From Actinoplanes teichomyceticus ATCC 31121 (lineage in GTDB: Bacteria > Actinomycetota > Actinomycetes > Mycobacteriales > Micromonosporaceae): a DNA stretch of 64,000 nt. A program made the translations under genes and the position numbers. The stretch lies in assembly GCF_003711105.1 (NCBI RefSeq), contig NZ_CP023865.1:4241001-4305000 (forward strand), written 5' to 3'. Positions 24,683-33,319 of this stretch are shown here, piece by piece (position 1 is the first letter of the stretch; every line of letters starts with the position of its first letter). The notes beneath the pieces were generated by a model. That model saw only the letters and a program-made list of their open reading frames with translations, was not told the DNA's origin and did not search any database.

Positions 24683-25408
24683 TTATGACGGCCGTGTCGT
24701 TGCCGTTGATCTCGGATCAGAGAATACCGCAGCCACGACCGGGTCTGCGCCGCGAATGCCGGGCGGTATCACTGTGGCGTGCTTCATCGCCGCGGCACCG
24801 ACGCCCTTACTTGTGATTTCTTCCCACTCCTGATTCTTGCTGCTCCGACATCTCCACTGGATTACGTCGGCACCGTCACCAACATCACTCCCCTTGACGT
24901 CGAGGCACTTGCCGCTCCCCTTATTCTTGATCAAGAAGTAGTTCCGGCCTCCGGCTTGAGCAATCAAGATAGGCGTCCATTTTTGGTTGTCGCCGTCGTG
25001 ACAGCGCCATTGGATGACGTCGGCACCGTCAGTCTTGCTGCCGTACTTGACGTCGAGACATTTTCCGCTGCGCTCGTTGATGAGATTGACGTACGTCGTT
25101 CCCCAGAAGTCGGGCCAGTCGGTGATGGCAAATCTCCAGGACTGGTTGTCGCCACCATGACAACGCCACTGGATCACGTCGGCGCCGTCACTCCTGCCGC
25201 CGTACTTGACGTCGAGGCACTTCTGACTGTGCCGTGCAACGTACTCGTGATATATGTAGCCGCGACCTACCGGCCGGGCGGCCGGATCCTCAAGCTTCTC
25301 GGCTACGAGATCGTGCGGCGTCAGCGGCGCCGCGCCGGCAGCGCCTGCGGGGCTGAGCACAACAAGCGATATGGCCGATAGCGCGCGTCCGATTCCAGCG
25401 CATGCCAT
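24683..25408 (-). CDS. secreted RICIN-type beta-trefoil lectin
   Basis: 241 residues with signal peptide (MACAGIGRALSAISLVVLSPAGAAGA). Start choice: AAAGGAG lies 9 nt before ATG 25408 but directly touches the ATG at 25417, so 25408 is favoured. Three lectin subrepeats are nearly identical: KCLDVKYGGRSDGADVIQWRC, KCLDVKYGSKTDGADVIQWRC and KCLDVKGSDVGDGADVIQWRC, each followed by NQxW. Asp and Gln/Trp positions are those of sugar-binding ricin repeats. There is no catalytic domain. The last 40 residues (SKGVGAAAMKHATVIPPGIRG...) are not lectin-like. Probably a carbohydrate-binding exoprotein. Confidence 0.87.
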   Translation of the reverse strand: MACAGIGRALSAISLVVLSPAGAAGAAPLTPHDLVAEKLEDPAARPVGRGYIYHEYVARHSQKCLDVKYGGRSDGADVIQWRCHGGDNQSWRFAITDWPDFWGTTYVNLINERSGKCLDVKYGSKTDGADVIQWRCHDGDNQKWTPILIAQAGGRNYFLIKNKGSGKCLDVKGSDVGDGADVIQWRCRSSKNQEWEEITSKGVGAAAMKHATVIPPGIRGADPVVAAVFSDPRSTATTRPS

Positions 25409-26040
25409 GCCTCTCATCTCCTTTGTTGCGGCGCACTCAATGTCCCGGAGTGGCTTTACGGCGCTCGCCGGAGCGTGCGGCCGGTCTCGTGCAGGTGTCC
25501 TCGACACGCGTCAGAAACCCGTTCTCCGGTACCCGGTCCGCACCCGCACGCCTGTCCCCGGAGGCCCAGGACGACGCAGTTCCGGCAAGCCTCGGGATCC
25601 GACGAACCGGCTCCGACACCGATCACAGCAGCCCTCGCGGCCGAGTCCGCCGCAGCAGCCGTCCACTGAGCCCACGACGCGGAATCGGCTCGGACGCCGG
25701 CGCAGACCGGGAACCCGGCGCAGGCCCGGAACCAAGCGCGCGCCGACTGCCCCGGACGACCGCCGGGGCGCCTATCGGTGTGGACCCGAACCGCTGCCCG
25801 TGTTGAGGCGTGCACACTCGCAGCGTCCCCTGTGCCGCGGGGATCCTCCACCCGTTCGGCGTAATCGCACCCGGCGTCGACGAAGGTCTGACAGCGGGCC
25901 GGTCCCGATGGCGGTGCGGTGCAGCACGAGCGACCGCGACCGGCTACGACTGCCGGGCACCGCACGCCGGGAAGCGCCGATCGCGCGCAACAACCGCGCC
26001 CACGTCCACGAGTCGGGCGGCTCGTCGGCGACGGGAAAGC
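25409..26040. other. region without a supported gene
   Basis: Several long open frames exist on both strands, but all read as Arg/Pro/Ser-rich shadow translation. Promoter of the lectin gene at the left end. No repeat or RNA seen. Confidence 0.4.
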
Positions 26041-26190
26041 ATGATCCATCAGCCCTCCGGCCCCGCTCCCCCGCCCACGGCGACCGCTCTCTGCCCGGAG
26101 ACCGGACGGCGGCGCCTGTCCTACGAGCGGGCGGCCCACCTCTGCAAGCGCATGACCGGCCACACCCTCGCCCGCCTGCGCGCGGTGGTT
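26041..26190 (+). pseudogene. possible integrase fragment
   Basis: The frame reads ALCPETGRRRLSYERAAHLCKRMTGHTLARLRAVVAHSSAYRT. The CPETGRxRLSYxRAxxLF and TLxxLRxxxAHS pattern matches the region around the catalytic HxxR box of actinobacterial tyrosine recombinases, but the His and the rest are missing. Weak, short evidence. Confidence 0.3.
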
Positions 26191-26362
26191 GCCCATAGCT
26201 CGGCCTACCGGACCGTCACGGCGGAGCGTGACGCCGACCCTGCCCAGGCCGGGGCCAAGAGTTACCCCGAGGTGCCTGAGGTTCGAAAAAGTGCCTTCTT
26301 CCGCGGCCCGTCCCGTTCTCCTACGGTTTCTCCGGTCACCGAAAGAGAGTGAGGAGCACATC

Positions 26363-26770
26363 ATGGCCGTCACCCTGGTCAACCCCGCCGGCCTGCCCGA
26401 GATCCCGATCTACCACCAGGTGTCGGTGGCGACCGGGACGCGGCTGGTCAACGTCGCGGGCCAGGTCGCCTGGGACGCCGAGGGCAGGCTGGTCGGCGCC
26501 GGCGATCTGGCCGCCCAGGTGGAACAGTGCTATCTCAACGTGGCGACGGCGCTGGCCGGCGTCGGCGGCTCGTTCGCCGACGTGGTGAGGCTGACCGTCC
26601 ACGTCGTCGACTGGACGCCCGACAAGATGCCGCTGCTGCTGGACGGCATCGCCCGGGCGGCGGCGCGGCTCGGCTTCACCCCAGCGGCCCCGGCGTCACT
26701 GTTCGGCATCGCGGCCCTGGACGTGCCCGAGCACCTGGTCGAGGTGGAGGCGACCGCGATGGTGGATTAA
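26363..26770 (+). CDS. RidA-family protein
   Basis: 135 residues, ATG 26363 behind GTGAGGAGCACATC. RidA/YjgF motifs: NVAGQVAWDAEGRLVGAGDLAAQVEQCYLNVATALAGVGGSFADVVRLTVHVVDW...AAPASLFGIAALDVPEHLVEVEATA. The Arg of the canonical 'R.a..v..L' end is replaced (TPAAPASLFGIAAL), so it may belong to a RidA subgroup without imine deaminase activity. A trimeric cytoplasmic protein by family. Converges with the HxlR gene, the stops overlapping by 2 nt. Confidence 0.9.
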   Translation: MAVTLVNPAGLPEIPIYHQVSVATGTRLVNVAGQVAWDAEGRLVGAGDLAAQVEQCYLNVATALAGVGGSFADVVRLTVHVVDWTPDKMPLLLDGIARAAARLGFTPAAPASLFGIAALDVPEHLVEVEATAMVD

Positions 26771-27150
26771 CCCGGATACTGCCGGCGGGAGGCTTCGATG
26801 TGGCCCAGATACCGCTGGGTCCAGCCGCACATCCCGTCGACCACCGCGCGCAGCGCCCGGCCCGCCTCGGTGAGGGTGTACTCCACCCGGGGCGGAACCG
26901 TGGCGTGTACGGTCCGCTCGACCAGGCCGTTGCGCTCGAGCATGCGCAGGTTCTGGGTCAGCATCTTGTGGCTGATGCCGCCGACCCCGTCGCGCAGTTC
27001 GCTGAAACGCATCGTGCGCTGCCCGAGGAACTCGATGAGCAGCAGCGCCCACTTGTTGGCGACGTCGGAGAAGATCTCCCGGGCCAGCGAGTCGGCCCGG
27101 GCCAGGTCGGCTTCCGGGGGCAGTGCGGCGATCTCCCGGCGGGTTCCCAT
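26767..27150 (-). CDS. HxlR-family transcriptional regulator
   Basis: 127 residues with the winged-helix of HxlR/MarR-like repressors: IFSDVANKWALLLIEFLGQRTMRFSELRDGVGGISHKMLTQNLRMLERNGLVERTVHATVPPRVEYTLTEAGRALRAVV. Start chosen at ATG 27150 since GGTGGAG is 9 nt away (ATG 27156 is only 3 nt from it). No N-terminal Cys sensor is visible. The RidA-like gene converges on it; the likely target is unknown. Confidence 0.88.
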   Translation of the reverse strand: MGTRREIAALPPEADLARADSLAREIFSDVANKWALLLIEFLGQRTMRFSELRDGVGGISHKMLTQNLRMLERNGLVERTVHATVPPRVEYTLTEAGRALRAVVDGMCGWTQRYLGHIEASRRQYPG

Positions 27151-27295
27151 CGCCATACTCTCCACCGGATCCTGAGTAACCGCAAGTGACCGCCGCTGCC
27201 GGGGCGCGGCGGGATGATGCGGACGCCTGCAACACCACCTCACGGGTCCTCTCCCGGCACACCGGCTCGGCCGCCGACCGGCCCGCCCGGGGGCC

Positions 27296-28351
27296 TCAGC
27301 AGATCCGCGGCAGCTGCTCGCCCAGCAGCATGTCGAGGACCCGTCGCGAGCCCACCGTGGTACGCACCAGCACCGGCCCGCTGTCGGTCACGACGCCGAT
27401 CCGGACCGCCGCGGCGCCCTCCGGCCTCGACCGCATCGCCTCCAGCACCGCGCCGGCGGCGGCCGGGGCGACGAACGCCACCAGGCACCCCTCGTTGGCC
27501 ACGTACGCCGGATCGAGGCCGAGGATCTCGCACGCCGCCCGGACCGGCTCCGGCACGGGCAGCGCCGACTCCTCGATCTCGACGCCGACCGCCGAGGCCG
27601 CGGCGATCTCGTTGAGCGCCGAGGCCAGTCCCCCGCGGGTGAGGTCACGTAACGCGTGCACGTCCGGGCCGCCCGCGCCGACCAGGGCGGCGACGAGCCG
27701 GTGCAGCGGCCGGGTGTCGGACGACACGTCGGCCTCGAACCCCAGTCCCTCCCGGGTGCTCAGCACCGTCACGCCGTGGCAGCCGATCGGGCCGGAGAGC
27801 AGCACCTCGTCGCCGGGCCGGGCGCCCGCCGCGGTCGGCGCCGCACCGGGCAGCCGCTGCCCCAGCCCGGCGGTGATCACGAACAGCCGGTCGGCGGCGC
27901 CCCGGCCCACCACCTTGGTGTCCCCGGTCACCACCGGGACACCGGCGGCCACAGCGGCGGCGCCCACCGACGCGGCCACCCGGCGCAGGTCGGCGATGGG
28001 CAGACCCTCCTCCACCACGTACGCGAGGGTCAGCGCGACCGGCATCGCGGCGCGCATGGCCAGGTCGTTGACCGTGCCGTGCACGGCCAGGGCGCCGATG
28101 TCACCGCCGGGGAAGAAGAGCGGATCGACCACGTACGCGTCGGTGCTGAGCACCAGCTCCGAACCGGCCGCGGTGACCACCGCGGCGTCCTCCAGCGGGC
28201 CGCCCGGCGCGGCCGCGCCGAGGGCGGGCACGAGCACCTCGGTGATCAGCTCGGCGGAGAGCCGGCCGCCGGAACCGTGCCCGAGCAGCACCCGCTCGGT
28301 CTCCGGCAGCGGCGCGGGGCAGGTGCCGGCGGCCGGGTCCACGGCGGTCAC
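27296..28351 (-). CDS. hypE: hydrogenase expression/formation protein HypE
   Basis: 351 residues, GTG start overlapping the hypD stop (GTGA). HypE dehydrates the carbamoyl group on its C-terminal Cys to make the cyanide ligand of the [NiFe] centre. Visible: PurM-like ATP-binding start ([15 protein letters not shown]), [60 protein letters not shown], the DLTRGGLA motif and the essential C-terminal PRIC. Last gene of hypFCDE. Length and ending are typical, so it is probably active. Confidence 0.95.
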   Translation of the reverse strand: MTAVDPAAGTCPAPLPETERVLLGHGSGGRLSAELITEVLVPALGAAAPGGPLEDAAVVTAAGSELVLSTDAYVVDPLFFPGGDIGALAVHGTVNDLAMRAAMPVALTLAYVVEEGLPIADLRRVAASVGAAAVAAGVPVVTGDTKVVGRGAADRLFVITAGLGQRLPGAAPTAAGARPGDEVLLSGPIGCHGVTVLSTREGLGFEADVSSDTRPLHRLVAALVGAGGPDVHALRDLTRGGLASALNEIAAASAVGVEIEESALPVPEPVRAACEILGLDPAYVANEGCLVAFVAPAAAGAVLEAMRSRPEGAAAVRIGVVTDSGPVLVRTTVGSRRVLDMLLGEQLPRIC

Positions 28352-29460
28352 CGCGCCGCCCGCGAGGTGGCCGGGCGGCGGCGTCCCGCACTGTGGTAGG
28401 CCGCGCAGGTTCCCTCGGCCGACACCATCGGCGCGCCCAGCGGCGTGCGCGGCGTGCACCGGGTGCCGTAGGCGGCGCAGTCGAGGGGGGTCTTCGTGCC
28501 GGTCAGGATGTCGCCGGCCACACAGTCCGGGTGTTCCCGCGCGGTGAGCCGGCCGACACCGAAGCGGCGCTGCGCGTCCAGGGCGGCGAACTCGCCGGTC
28601 AGCGCCAGCCCGCTGGCCGGGATCGTGCCGATGCCCCGCCAGGTGCGGTCGGTGACCCGGAAGACCCGGCGGATCGCCCGCTGGGCCTCGTCGTTGCCGT
28701 GCCGGCGGACCGCGCGGGCGTACTGGTTCTCCACCTCGTGCCGGCCCTGTTCGAGTTGGCGGACCGCCATCAGGATGCCCTCCAGCAGGTCCAGCGGTTC
28801 GAACCCGGTCACCACGATGGGGACCCGGAAGGTGGCGGCGAGGGGCTCGTACTCGGTCCAGCCCATCACCGCGCAGACGTGCCCGGCGGCCAGGAAACCC
28901 TGCACCCGGCAGTCGGCCGCGGTCAGCACCGCCGTCATGGCCGGCGGCACCAGCACGTGGCTGACCAGCACACTGAAGTTGGTCAGCCCCAGCTCGGCGG
29001 CGTGCAGGACGGCCATCGCGTTCGCCGGTGCGGTGGTCTCGAACCCGACGGCGAGGAACACCACCTGCCGCTGCGGCGACCGGCGGGCGATGTCGACGGC
29101 GTCCATCGGCGAGTAGACCACGCGGACGTCCGCGCCGCGGGCCCGCAGCGAGAGCAGGTCGGTGTGCGAGCCGGGGACCCGCAGCATGTCGCCGAAACTG
29201 GCGAGGATCGTTCCCGGGCGCTGGGCGATCGCCATGGCCTGGTCGAGGATCTCCAGTGGGGTGACACAGACCGGGCAGCCCGGCCCGTGGATCATGCGGA
29301 TGCCGCCGGGCAGCAGTTCGTCGATGCCCTGCCGGACGATGGTGTGGGTCTGCCCGCCGCACACCTCCATCAGCGTCCACGGCCGGGTGGTGACCTGGGC
29401 CAGCTCCGCCAGCAGCGCCCGGGCCAGGACCGGGTCACGGTACTCGTCGAGGTATCTCAC
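28348..29460 (-). CDS. hypD: hydrogenase formation protein HypD
   Basis: 370 residues from GTG 29460 ([22 protein letters not shown]), overlapping hypC by 4 nt. HypD holds a [4Fe-4S] cluster and with HypC assembles the Fe(CN)2CO moiety. Conserved motifs are intact: [64 protein letters not shown], and the C-terminal Cys set ([45 protein letters not shown]). Confidence 0.95.
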   Translation of the reverse strand: MRYLDEYRDPVLARALLAELAQVTTRPWTLMEVCGGQTHTIVRQGIDELLPGGIRMIHGPGCPVCVTPLEILDQAMAIAQRPGTILASFGDMLRVPGSHTDLLSLRARGADVRVVYSPMDAVDIARRSPQRQVVFLAVGFETTAPANAMAVLHAAELGLTNFSVLVSHVLVPPAMTAVLTAADCRVQGFLAAGHVCAVMGWTEYEPLAATFRVPIVVTGFEPLDLLEGILMAVRQLEQGRHEVENQYARAVRRHGNDEAQRAIRRVFRVTDRTWRGIGTIPASGLALTGEFAALDAQRRFGVGRLTAREHPDCVAGDILTGTKTPLDCAAYGTRCTPRTPLGAPMVSAEGTCAAYHSAGRRRPATSRAAR

Positions 29461-29705
29461 GGGTTCAGCTCCTGCTCGAGCACGCCGTCCATGGCGCGCA
29501 GCACGGCCAGGGTGCGCTCGGCCTCGGCGGCGTCCACGACGCTGATGGCGAACCCGACATGGACGATCACGTAGTCGCCGGGGCCGGCGGCCGGGGTGTA
29601 CGCCAGGCACACCCGCTTGCGTACGCCGCCGAAGTCGACTGTGGCGGTCCGCAGCCCGTCGACCGGCTCGACCTCGGTGATCAGTCCGGGGATGCCCAGG
29701 CACAT
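29457..29705 (-). CDS. hypC: hydrogenase assembly chaperone HypC
   Basis: 82 residues with the invariant N-terminus MCLGIPG whose Cys2 binds iron and the large-subunit precursor. [44 protein letters not shown] completes the OB-fold signature. Sits 1 nt after hypF and overlaps hypD. Partner of HypD. Confidence 0.95.
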   Translation of the reverse strand: MCLGIPGLITEVEPVDGLRTATVDFGGVRKRVCLAYTPAAGPGDYVIVHVGFAISVVDAAEAERTLAVLRAMDGVLEQELNP

Positions 29706-29706
29706 G

Positions 29707-32016
29707 TCAGTCTCCCTCCGCGAGCCGGGCCGCCGCGACCGCGGCCTGGCCGTAGCAGATCCCCCCGTCGTTGGCCGGCACGTCCCGGTTGAGCAGCGCG
29801 GTCAGTCCCGCGGCGCGCAGCCCGGCGGGCAGGTCGGTGGCGAGGATGCGGTTCTGCAGGCAGCCACCGGAGAGGCAGACGACGGTGACACCGGTGCGCT
29901 CGGCGGCGCGGGCACAGAGCGCCACGGTCACGTCGACGACCGTCCGGTGCACCGCGGCGGCCAGCTCGGTGACCGGCACGCCCGCCGCCGACCGCCGCAG
30001 CAGGGCGGCGAACGTCGGCGACCAGTCGTAGACCCACAGTCCGCCGGACCGGGCCAGCCGCCACGGCAGCGGCCGCGCCGGGCGCCGGGCACGGTGCGCG
30101 GCCGCCTCCAGCAGCACGGCCGCCTCACCCTCGTAGCCGGCCTCGTCGCAGAGGCCGAGCAGGCCGGCGACCGCGTCGAGGAACCGGCCGGCGCTGGAGG
30201 CGTACGGGCTGCGCACGCCGCGCTCGATCATCCGCCGGATGGTGGCGTGCTCGGCCGCGGGCATCCGGTCCCGGCAGGCCGGCGCGGGAGCCGGGGGCAG
30301 CGGGAACTCGCCGCCGTACAGATATCCGAGCGCCATCCGGACCGGACGGCGCACCGCGGCCTCCCCGCCCGGCAGCGGCGCCCGGCCGAACCGGCCCAGC
30401 CGGCGGAACCCGGTGTAGGTCGCGAGCAGCACCTCGCCACCCCAGAGGGCGCCGTCGTCGCCGTATCCCAGACCGTCGTAGGCGACGCCGAGGAACGGGC
30501 CCTCGACACCGTGCTCGGCGGCGCAGGACACCACGTGGGCATGGTGGTGCTGCACCCCGATCCGCCGGGTGCCGGGCGCGGTGTCGCGGGCGTAACCGGT
30601 GGACAGGTAGTCGGGATGCAGATCATGGGCGACCGCCTGCGCCTCGAACCGGTGCAGGCGGCTGAGCTGGGCGACGGTGGCGCGGAAGGCGGCGAGCGTG
30701 TCGGCGTCGGCCAGGTCGCCGCCGTGCGGGCCGAGCAGCGCGCTGCCGCCGCGCGCCAGGGCGAAGGCGTGTTTGAGTTGCGCCCCGACCGCCAGGATCG
30801 GTTGCGGCGCGGCGACCGGCAGGGGCAGCGCCGCCGGCGCGTACCCGCGGGCGCGGCGGAGCATCCGGCGCACCCCGGCCACCACCTGGACGACCGAGTC
30901 GTCGTAGCGGGCCCGGATCGGCCGGTCGTGACTCAGGTGGCCGTCGGCGATCCCGGTGAGGCGGTCGGCGGCGTCGGTGTCGGCGATGGCGATCGGCTCG
31001 CCGGCCCGGTTGCCGCTGGTCACCACGAGCGGTCGGGCCAGCGCCCGCAGCAGCAGGTGGTGCAGCGGCGTGCAGGGCAGGAAGAGACCGATCCGGTCCA
31101 CGCCGGGCGCCACACCGGCAGCCAGTCCCGCGCCGGGACGCGCGGTGGTCAGGACGATGGGGTGGGCCGGGCAGGTCAGGGTCGCGCGTTCGGTGTCGGC
31201 GAGGTCGGCGACGGCCGCCGCGGCGGGCAGGCCGGCGACCATCACCGCGAACGGCTTGCGCGCCCGCGCCTTGCGCCGCCGGAGCCGGTCGACGGTGTCC
31301 GGGTCCGTGGCGTCGCAGATCAGCTGGTAGCCGCCGAGGCCCTTCACCGCCACGATCCGGCCGCGCGCGATGGCGTCGCACGCCGCGGCGAGCGCGTCCT
31401 CGCCGGACGCGGCGCGGCGCCCGGCGTTCCACGCCAGCCGGGGACCGCACGCCGGGCAGGCGACCGGCTCGGCGTGGAAGCGGCGGTCGGCCGGATCGTG
31501 GTACTCGGCAGCGCAGCGCCGGCAGAGCGGGAACCCCGCCATCGCGGTCCGGGCCCGGTCGTACGGCAGTTCGTCGACGATGGTGGCGCGCGGTCCGCAG
31601 GCCGTGCAGTTGGTGAACGGGTACCGGTAGCGGCGGTCGGCCGGGTCGAACACCTCGGCCAGGCAGTCGGCGCAGGTGGCGAGGTCGGCCGGAAGTCCGG
31701 CGAACGCCGGCGGCACCGCGCCGGTCGCGCTGTCGATCACGCGGAATCCCGGTGGCGGCGCGGTGGCCGTCCGGCCGACGACGACCTCGGTGACGTCGGC
31801 GGCTTGCGGTCCACCGGTCCGCAGCGCGTCGATCAGGCGCCGCACCGCCCGGTCCGGTCCGGCGACGTCGATGACCACGTCGCCGCCGTCGTTGCGGACC
31901 GCGCCGTCGAGTCGCAGACCCGTGGCGAGCCGGTGCACGAAGGGGCGGAAACCGACCCCCTGCACGGTGCCGCGCACCCGCACGGACCAGGCCACCGCCT
32001 CGCCGACGGCGGTCAT
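29707..32016 (-). CDS. hypF: carbamoyltransferase HypF
   Basis: 769 residues from ATG 32016. HypF makes the carbamoyl precursor of the cyanide ligands and transfers it to HypE. Domains in order: acylphosphatase (VRVRGTVQGVGFRPFVHRLA), two zinc-finger motifs (CADCLAEVFDPADRRYRYPFTNCTACGPR and CRRCAAEYHDPADRRFHAEPVACPACGPR), YrdC-like (VKGLGGYQLICDATDPDTVDRLRRRKARARKPFAVM), and Kae1/HypF C-terminal domain with the metal site HHHAHVVSCAAEHG and GLGYGDDGALWGGE, VCLSGGCLQNRIL. All motifs intact. First gene of hypFCDE; hypA and hypB are not in the window. Confidence 0.95.
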   Translation of the reverse strand: MTAVGEAVAWSVRVRGTVQGVGFRPFVHRLATGLRLDGAVRNDGGDVVIDVAGPDRAVRRLIDALRTGGPQAADVTEVVVGRTATAPPPGFRVIDSATGAVPPAFAGLPADLATCADCLAEVFDPADRRYRYPFTNCTACGPRATIVDELPYDRARTAMAGFPLCRRCAAEYHDPADRRFHAEPVACPACGPRLAWNAGRRAASGEDALAAACDAIARGRIVAVKGLGGYQLICDATDPDTVDRLRRRKARARKPFAVMVAGLPAAAAVADLADTERATLTCPAHPIVLTTARPGAGLAAGVAPGVDRIGLFLPCTPLHHLLLRALARPLVVTSGNRAGEPIAIADTDAADRLTGIADGHLSHDRPIRARYDDSVVQVVAGVRRMLRRARGYAPAALPLPVAAPQPILAVGAQLKHAFALARGGSALLGPHGGDLADADTLAAFRATVAQLSRLHRFEAQAVAHDLHPDYLSTGYARDTAPGTRRIGVQHHHAHVVSCAAEHGVEGPFLGVAYDGLGYGDDGALWGGEVLLATYTGFRRLGRFGRAPLPGGEAAVRRPVRMALGYLYGGEFPLPPAPAPACRDRMPAAEHATIRRMIERGVRSPYASSAGRFLDAVAGLLGLCDEAGYEGEAAVLLEAAAHRARRPARPLPWRLARSGGLWVYDWSPTFAALLRRSAAGVPVTELAAAVHRTVVDVTVALCARAAERTGVTVVCLSGGCLQNRILATDLPAGLRAAGLTALLNRDVPANDGGICYGQAAVAAARLAEGD

Positions 32017-32080
32017 GGCGGGGTCGCCGGGGACCGGGCCCGCCCCGGCGCCGGGCGCGTCGTCGCGGCGGCCGCGCCGG

Positions 32081-32656
32081 TCATCGGCCGTGCAGGGCGT
32101 CGGTGAAGCGGCCGGCGTGCTTCGCCTCGTCCCGGGCGAGTTCGTCGAACAGCCGTGCCGCGACGGCGTCACCGCGCCGCACCGCCCGATCGCGATACGC
32201 CGGGGAGGTGGCTGTCGCCTCCGTGCGCTCGCCGGCCACAGCGGTGCGCAGGTTCTCCTGGGCCGCGGTGCAACCGTCGCGCCGCGCTTGCCTGGCGAAC
32301 GCGGGGTACATCACGGTGGCCTCGTGACGTTCCCCGGCGATGGCCTCGGTGAGGGTGTCCACGTCGCTGCGCACCAGGCCGGTGAGCCGCGCCAGCTCGG
32401 CGAAATGCTCGTACCGTTCCTGACGCGCCGTCTGGCGGAACAGCCGGGCCACCGTCGGCGACCCGGCCTGCGCCGCGTAGGCCGAGCACGCCGCGTAGGC
32501 ATAGGCGTGGCCGTGCATCGCCGCCACCGCGTCCGCCCGGGTGGCGGGGTCGATGCCGGCCGGTTCGGGTGTGCTGCCACCGGCATACGTCGCTGCCGGC
32601 CCCGCGACCGCCATGACGGCGGCCAGCCCGACGCCGAGCGCAGCGCGCGCACGCAT
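32081..32656 (-). CDS. exported ferritin-like/rubrerythrin-type protein
   Basis: 191 residues, ATG 32656 with GGAGG 6 nt upstream. The signal peptide (ARAALGVGLAAVMAVAGPAATYA) is followed by a four-helix ferritin-like domain. It has two E..H pairs, RLFRQTARQERYEHFAELARLTGLV and RLFDELARDEAKHAGRFTDALHG, and an additional helix with GERHEAT/GERTEAT repeats. Such di-iron proteins deal with iron or peroxide. Export is unusual for rubrerythrin relatives. It lies 64 bp upstream of hypF on the same strand and may be read into the hyp operon. Confidence 0.8.
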   Translation of the reverse strand: MRARAALGVGLAAVMAVAGPAATYAGGSTPEPAGIDPATRADAVAAMHGHAYAYAACSAYAAQAGSPTVARLFRQTARQERYEHFAELARLTGLVRSDVDTLTEAIAGERHEATVMYPAFARQARRDGCTAAQENLRTAVAGERTEATATSPAYRDRAVRRGDAVAARLFDELARDEAKHAGRFTDALHGR

Positions 32657-33066
32657 GAGAACCTCCGATATGCGGAATATTCGCGGTTTTCCCCTGCATA
32701 CCATGCGGTTCGGCACGGGGGTGCGGGTTTCCGCATCGAGCCGATCGCGCGGACATGACCCGACGAACCCGGAACGGGCGGGCTGCCGGGACCGGGCCGG
32801 CAGGCGGGTTCGGCGTACCTGAGCGGCCGGTCGGTGGTACCAACAGAGAAAGAACCGAGCGTGCGGCGCTGAGCGGCGCGGCCCGGGTACCGGGATCGCG
32901 TCATCGAGGGCAGTGACGGTCTCGCGGGGGCGGTGGGGCGCCAGCCACGAGCACACCGATCGCCAGGCGCGCACCCTGACCGGCCGCGCTCACCCGCGAG
33001 CCCGAGGCGCCGAGCGACCGTACCGCCCGTGCCGGGACGCCACGCGAAGCAGACAGGAGAAGCGTG
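32657..33066. other. divergent intergenic region
   Basis: No gene seen. Left part (32660-32710) is relatively A/T-rich and probably carries the ferritin-like promoter. Right end carries the AGGAG ribosome binding site of the DUF1918 gene. Confidence 0.5.
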
Positions 33067-33279
33067 ATGAAAGCTCACATCGGCGACCGCATCATCGTCG
33101 CGGGAGTCCACGTCGGCATCGAGAAGCGGGTCGGCGTCATCACCGGCATCGAGCACCCGGACGGAACTCCGCCGTACACGGTGCGCTGGATCAACGACGA
33201 CCACACCAGCCTGTTCTATCCCGGGCCGGAGAGCCGGGTCGAGCCGAGTCACCGCCATCCGGCGGCCACCGCGCCTTGA
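33067..33279 (+). CDS. DUF1918 protein
   Basis: 70 residues: MKAHIGDRIIVAGVHVGIEKRVGVITGIEHPDGTPPYTVRWINDDHTSLFYPGPESRVEPSHR. The GD.ivv.g...g...r.G.I......dG.PPY.VRW.d..h..l..PGpd..v pattern is typical of this SH3-like actinobacterial family, often found beside stress and dormancy genes. ATG 33067 chosen over the preceding GTG; AGGAGAAGC upstream. Function unknown. Confidence 0.9.
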   Translation: MKAHIGDRIIVAGVHVGIEKRVGVITGIEHPDGTPPYTVRWINDDHTSLFYPGPESRVEPSHRHPAATAP

Positions 33280-33319
33280 CGCGGCCGGTCGGCGATCCGG
33301 CTGATGAGCCAGGGCGGCG

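Noticed and set aside
25456..26382. Long minus-strand open frame between the lectin and RidA genes
   Set aside because: Arg/Gly/Ser-rich translation without motifs or ribosome binding site.
27186..32106. Very long plus-strand open frames opposite the hyp genes
   Set aside because: They are antisense frames in GC-rich DNA; composition is Arg/Ala/Gly-rich without motifs, and the minus strand encodes complete HypF, HypC, HypD and HypE.
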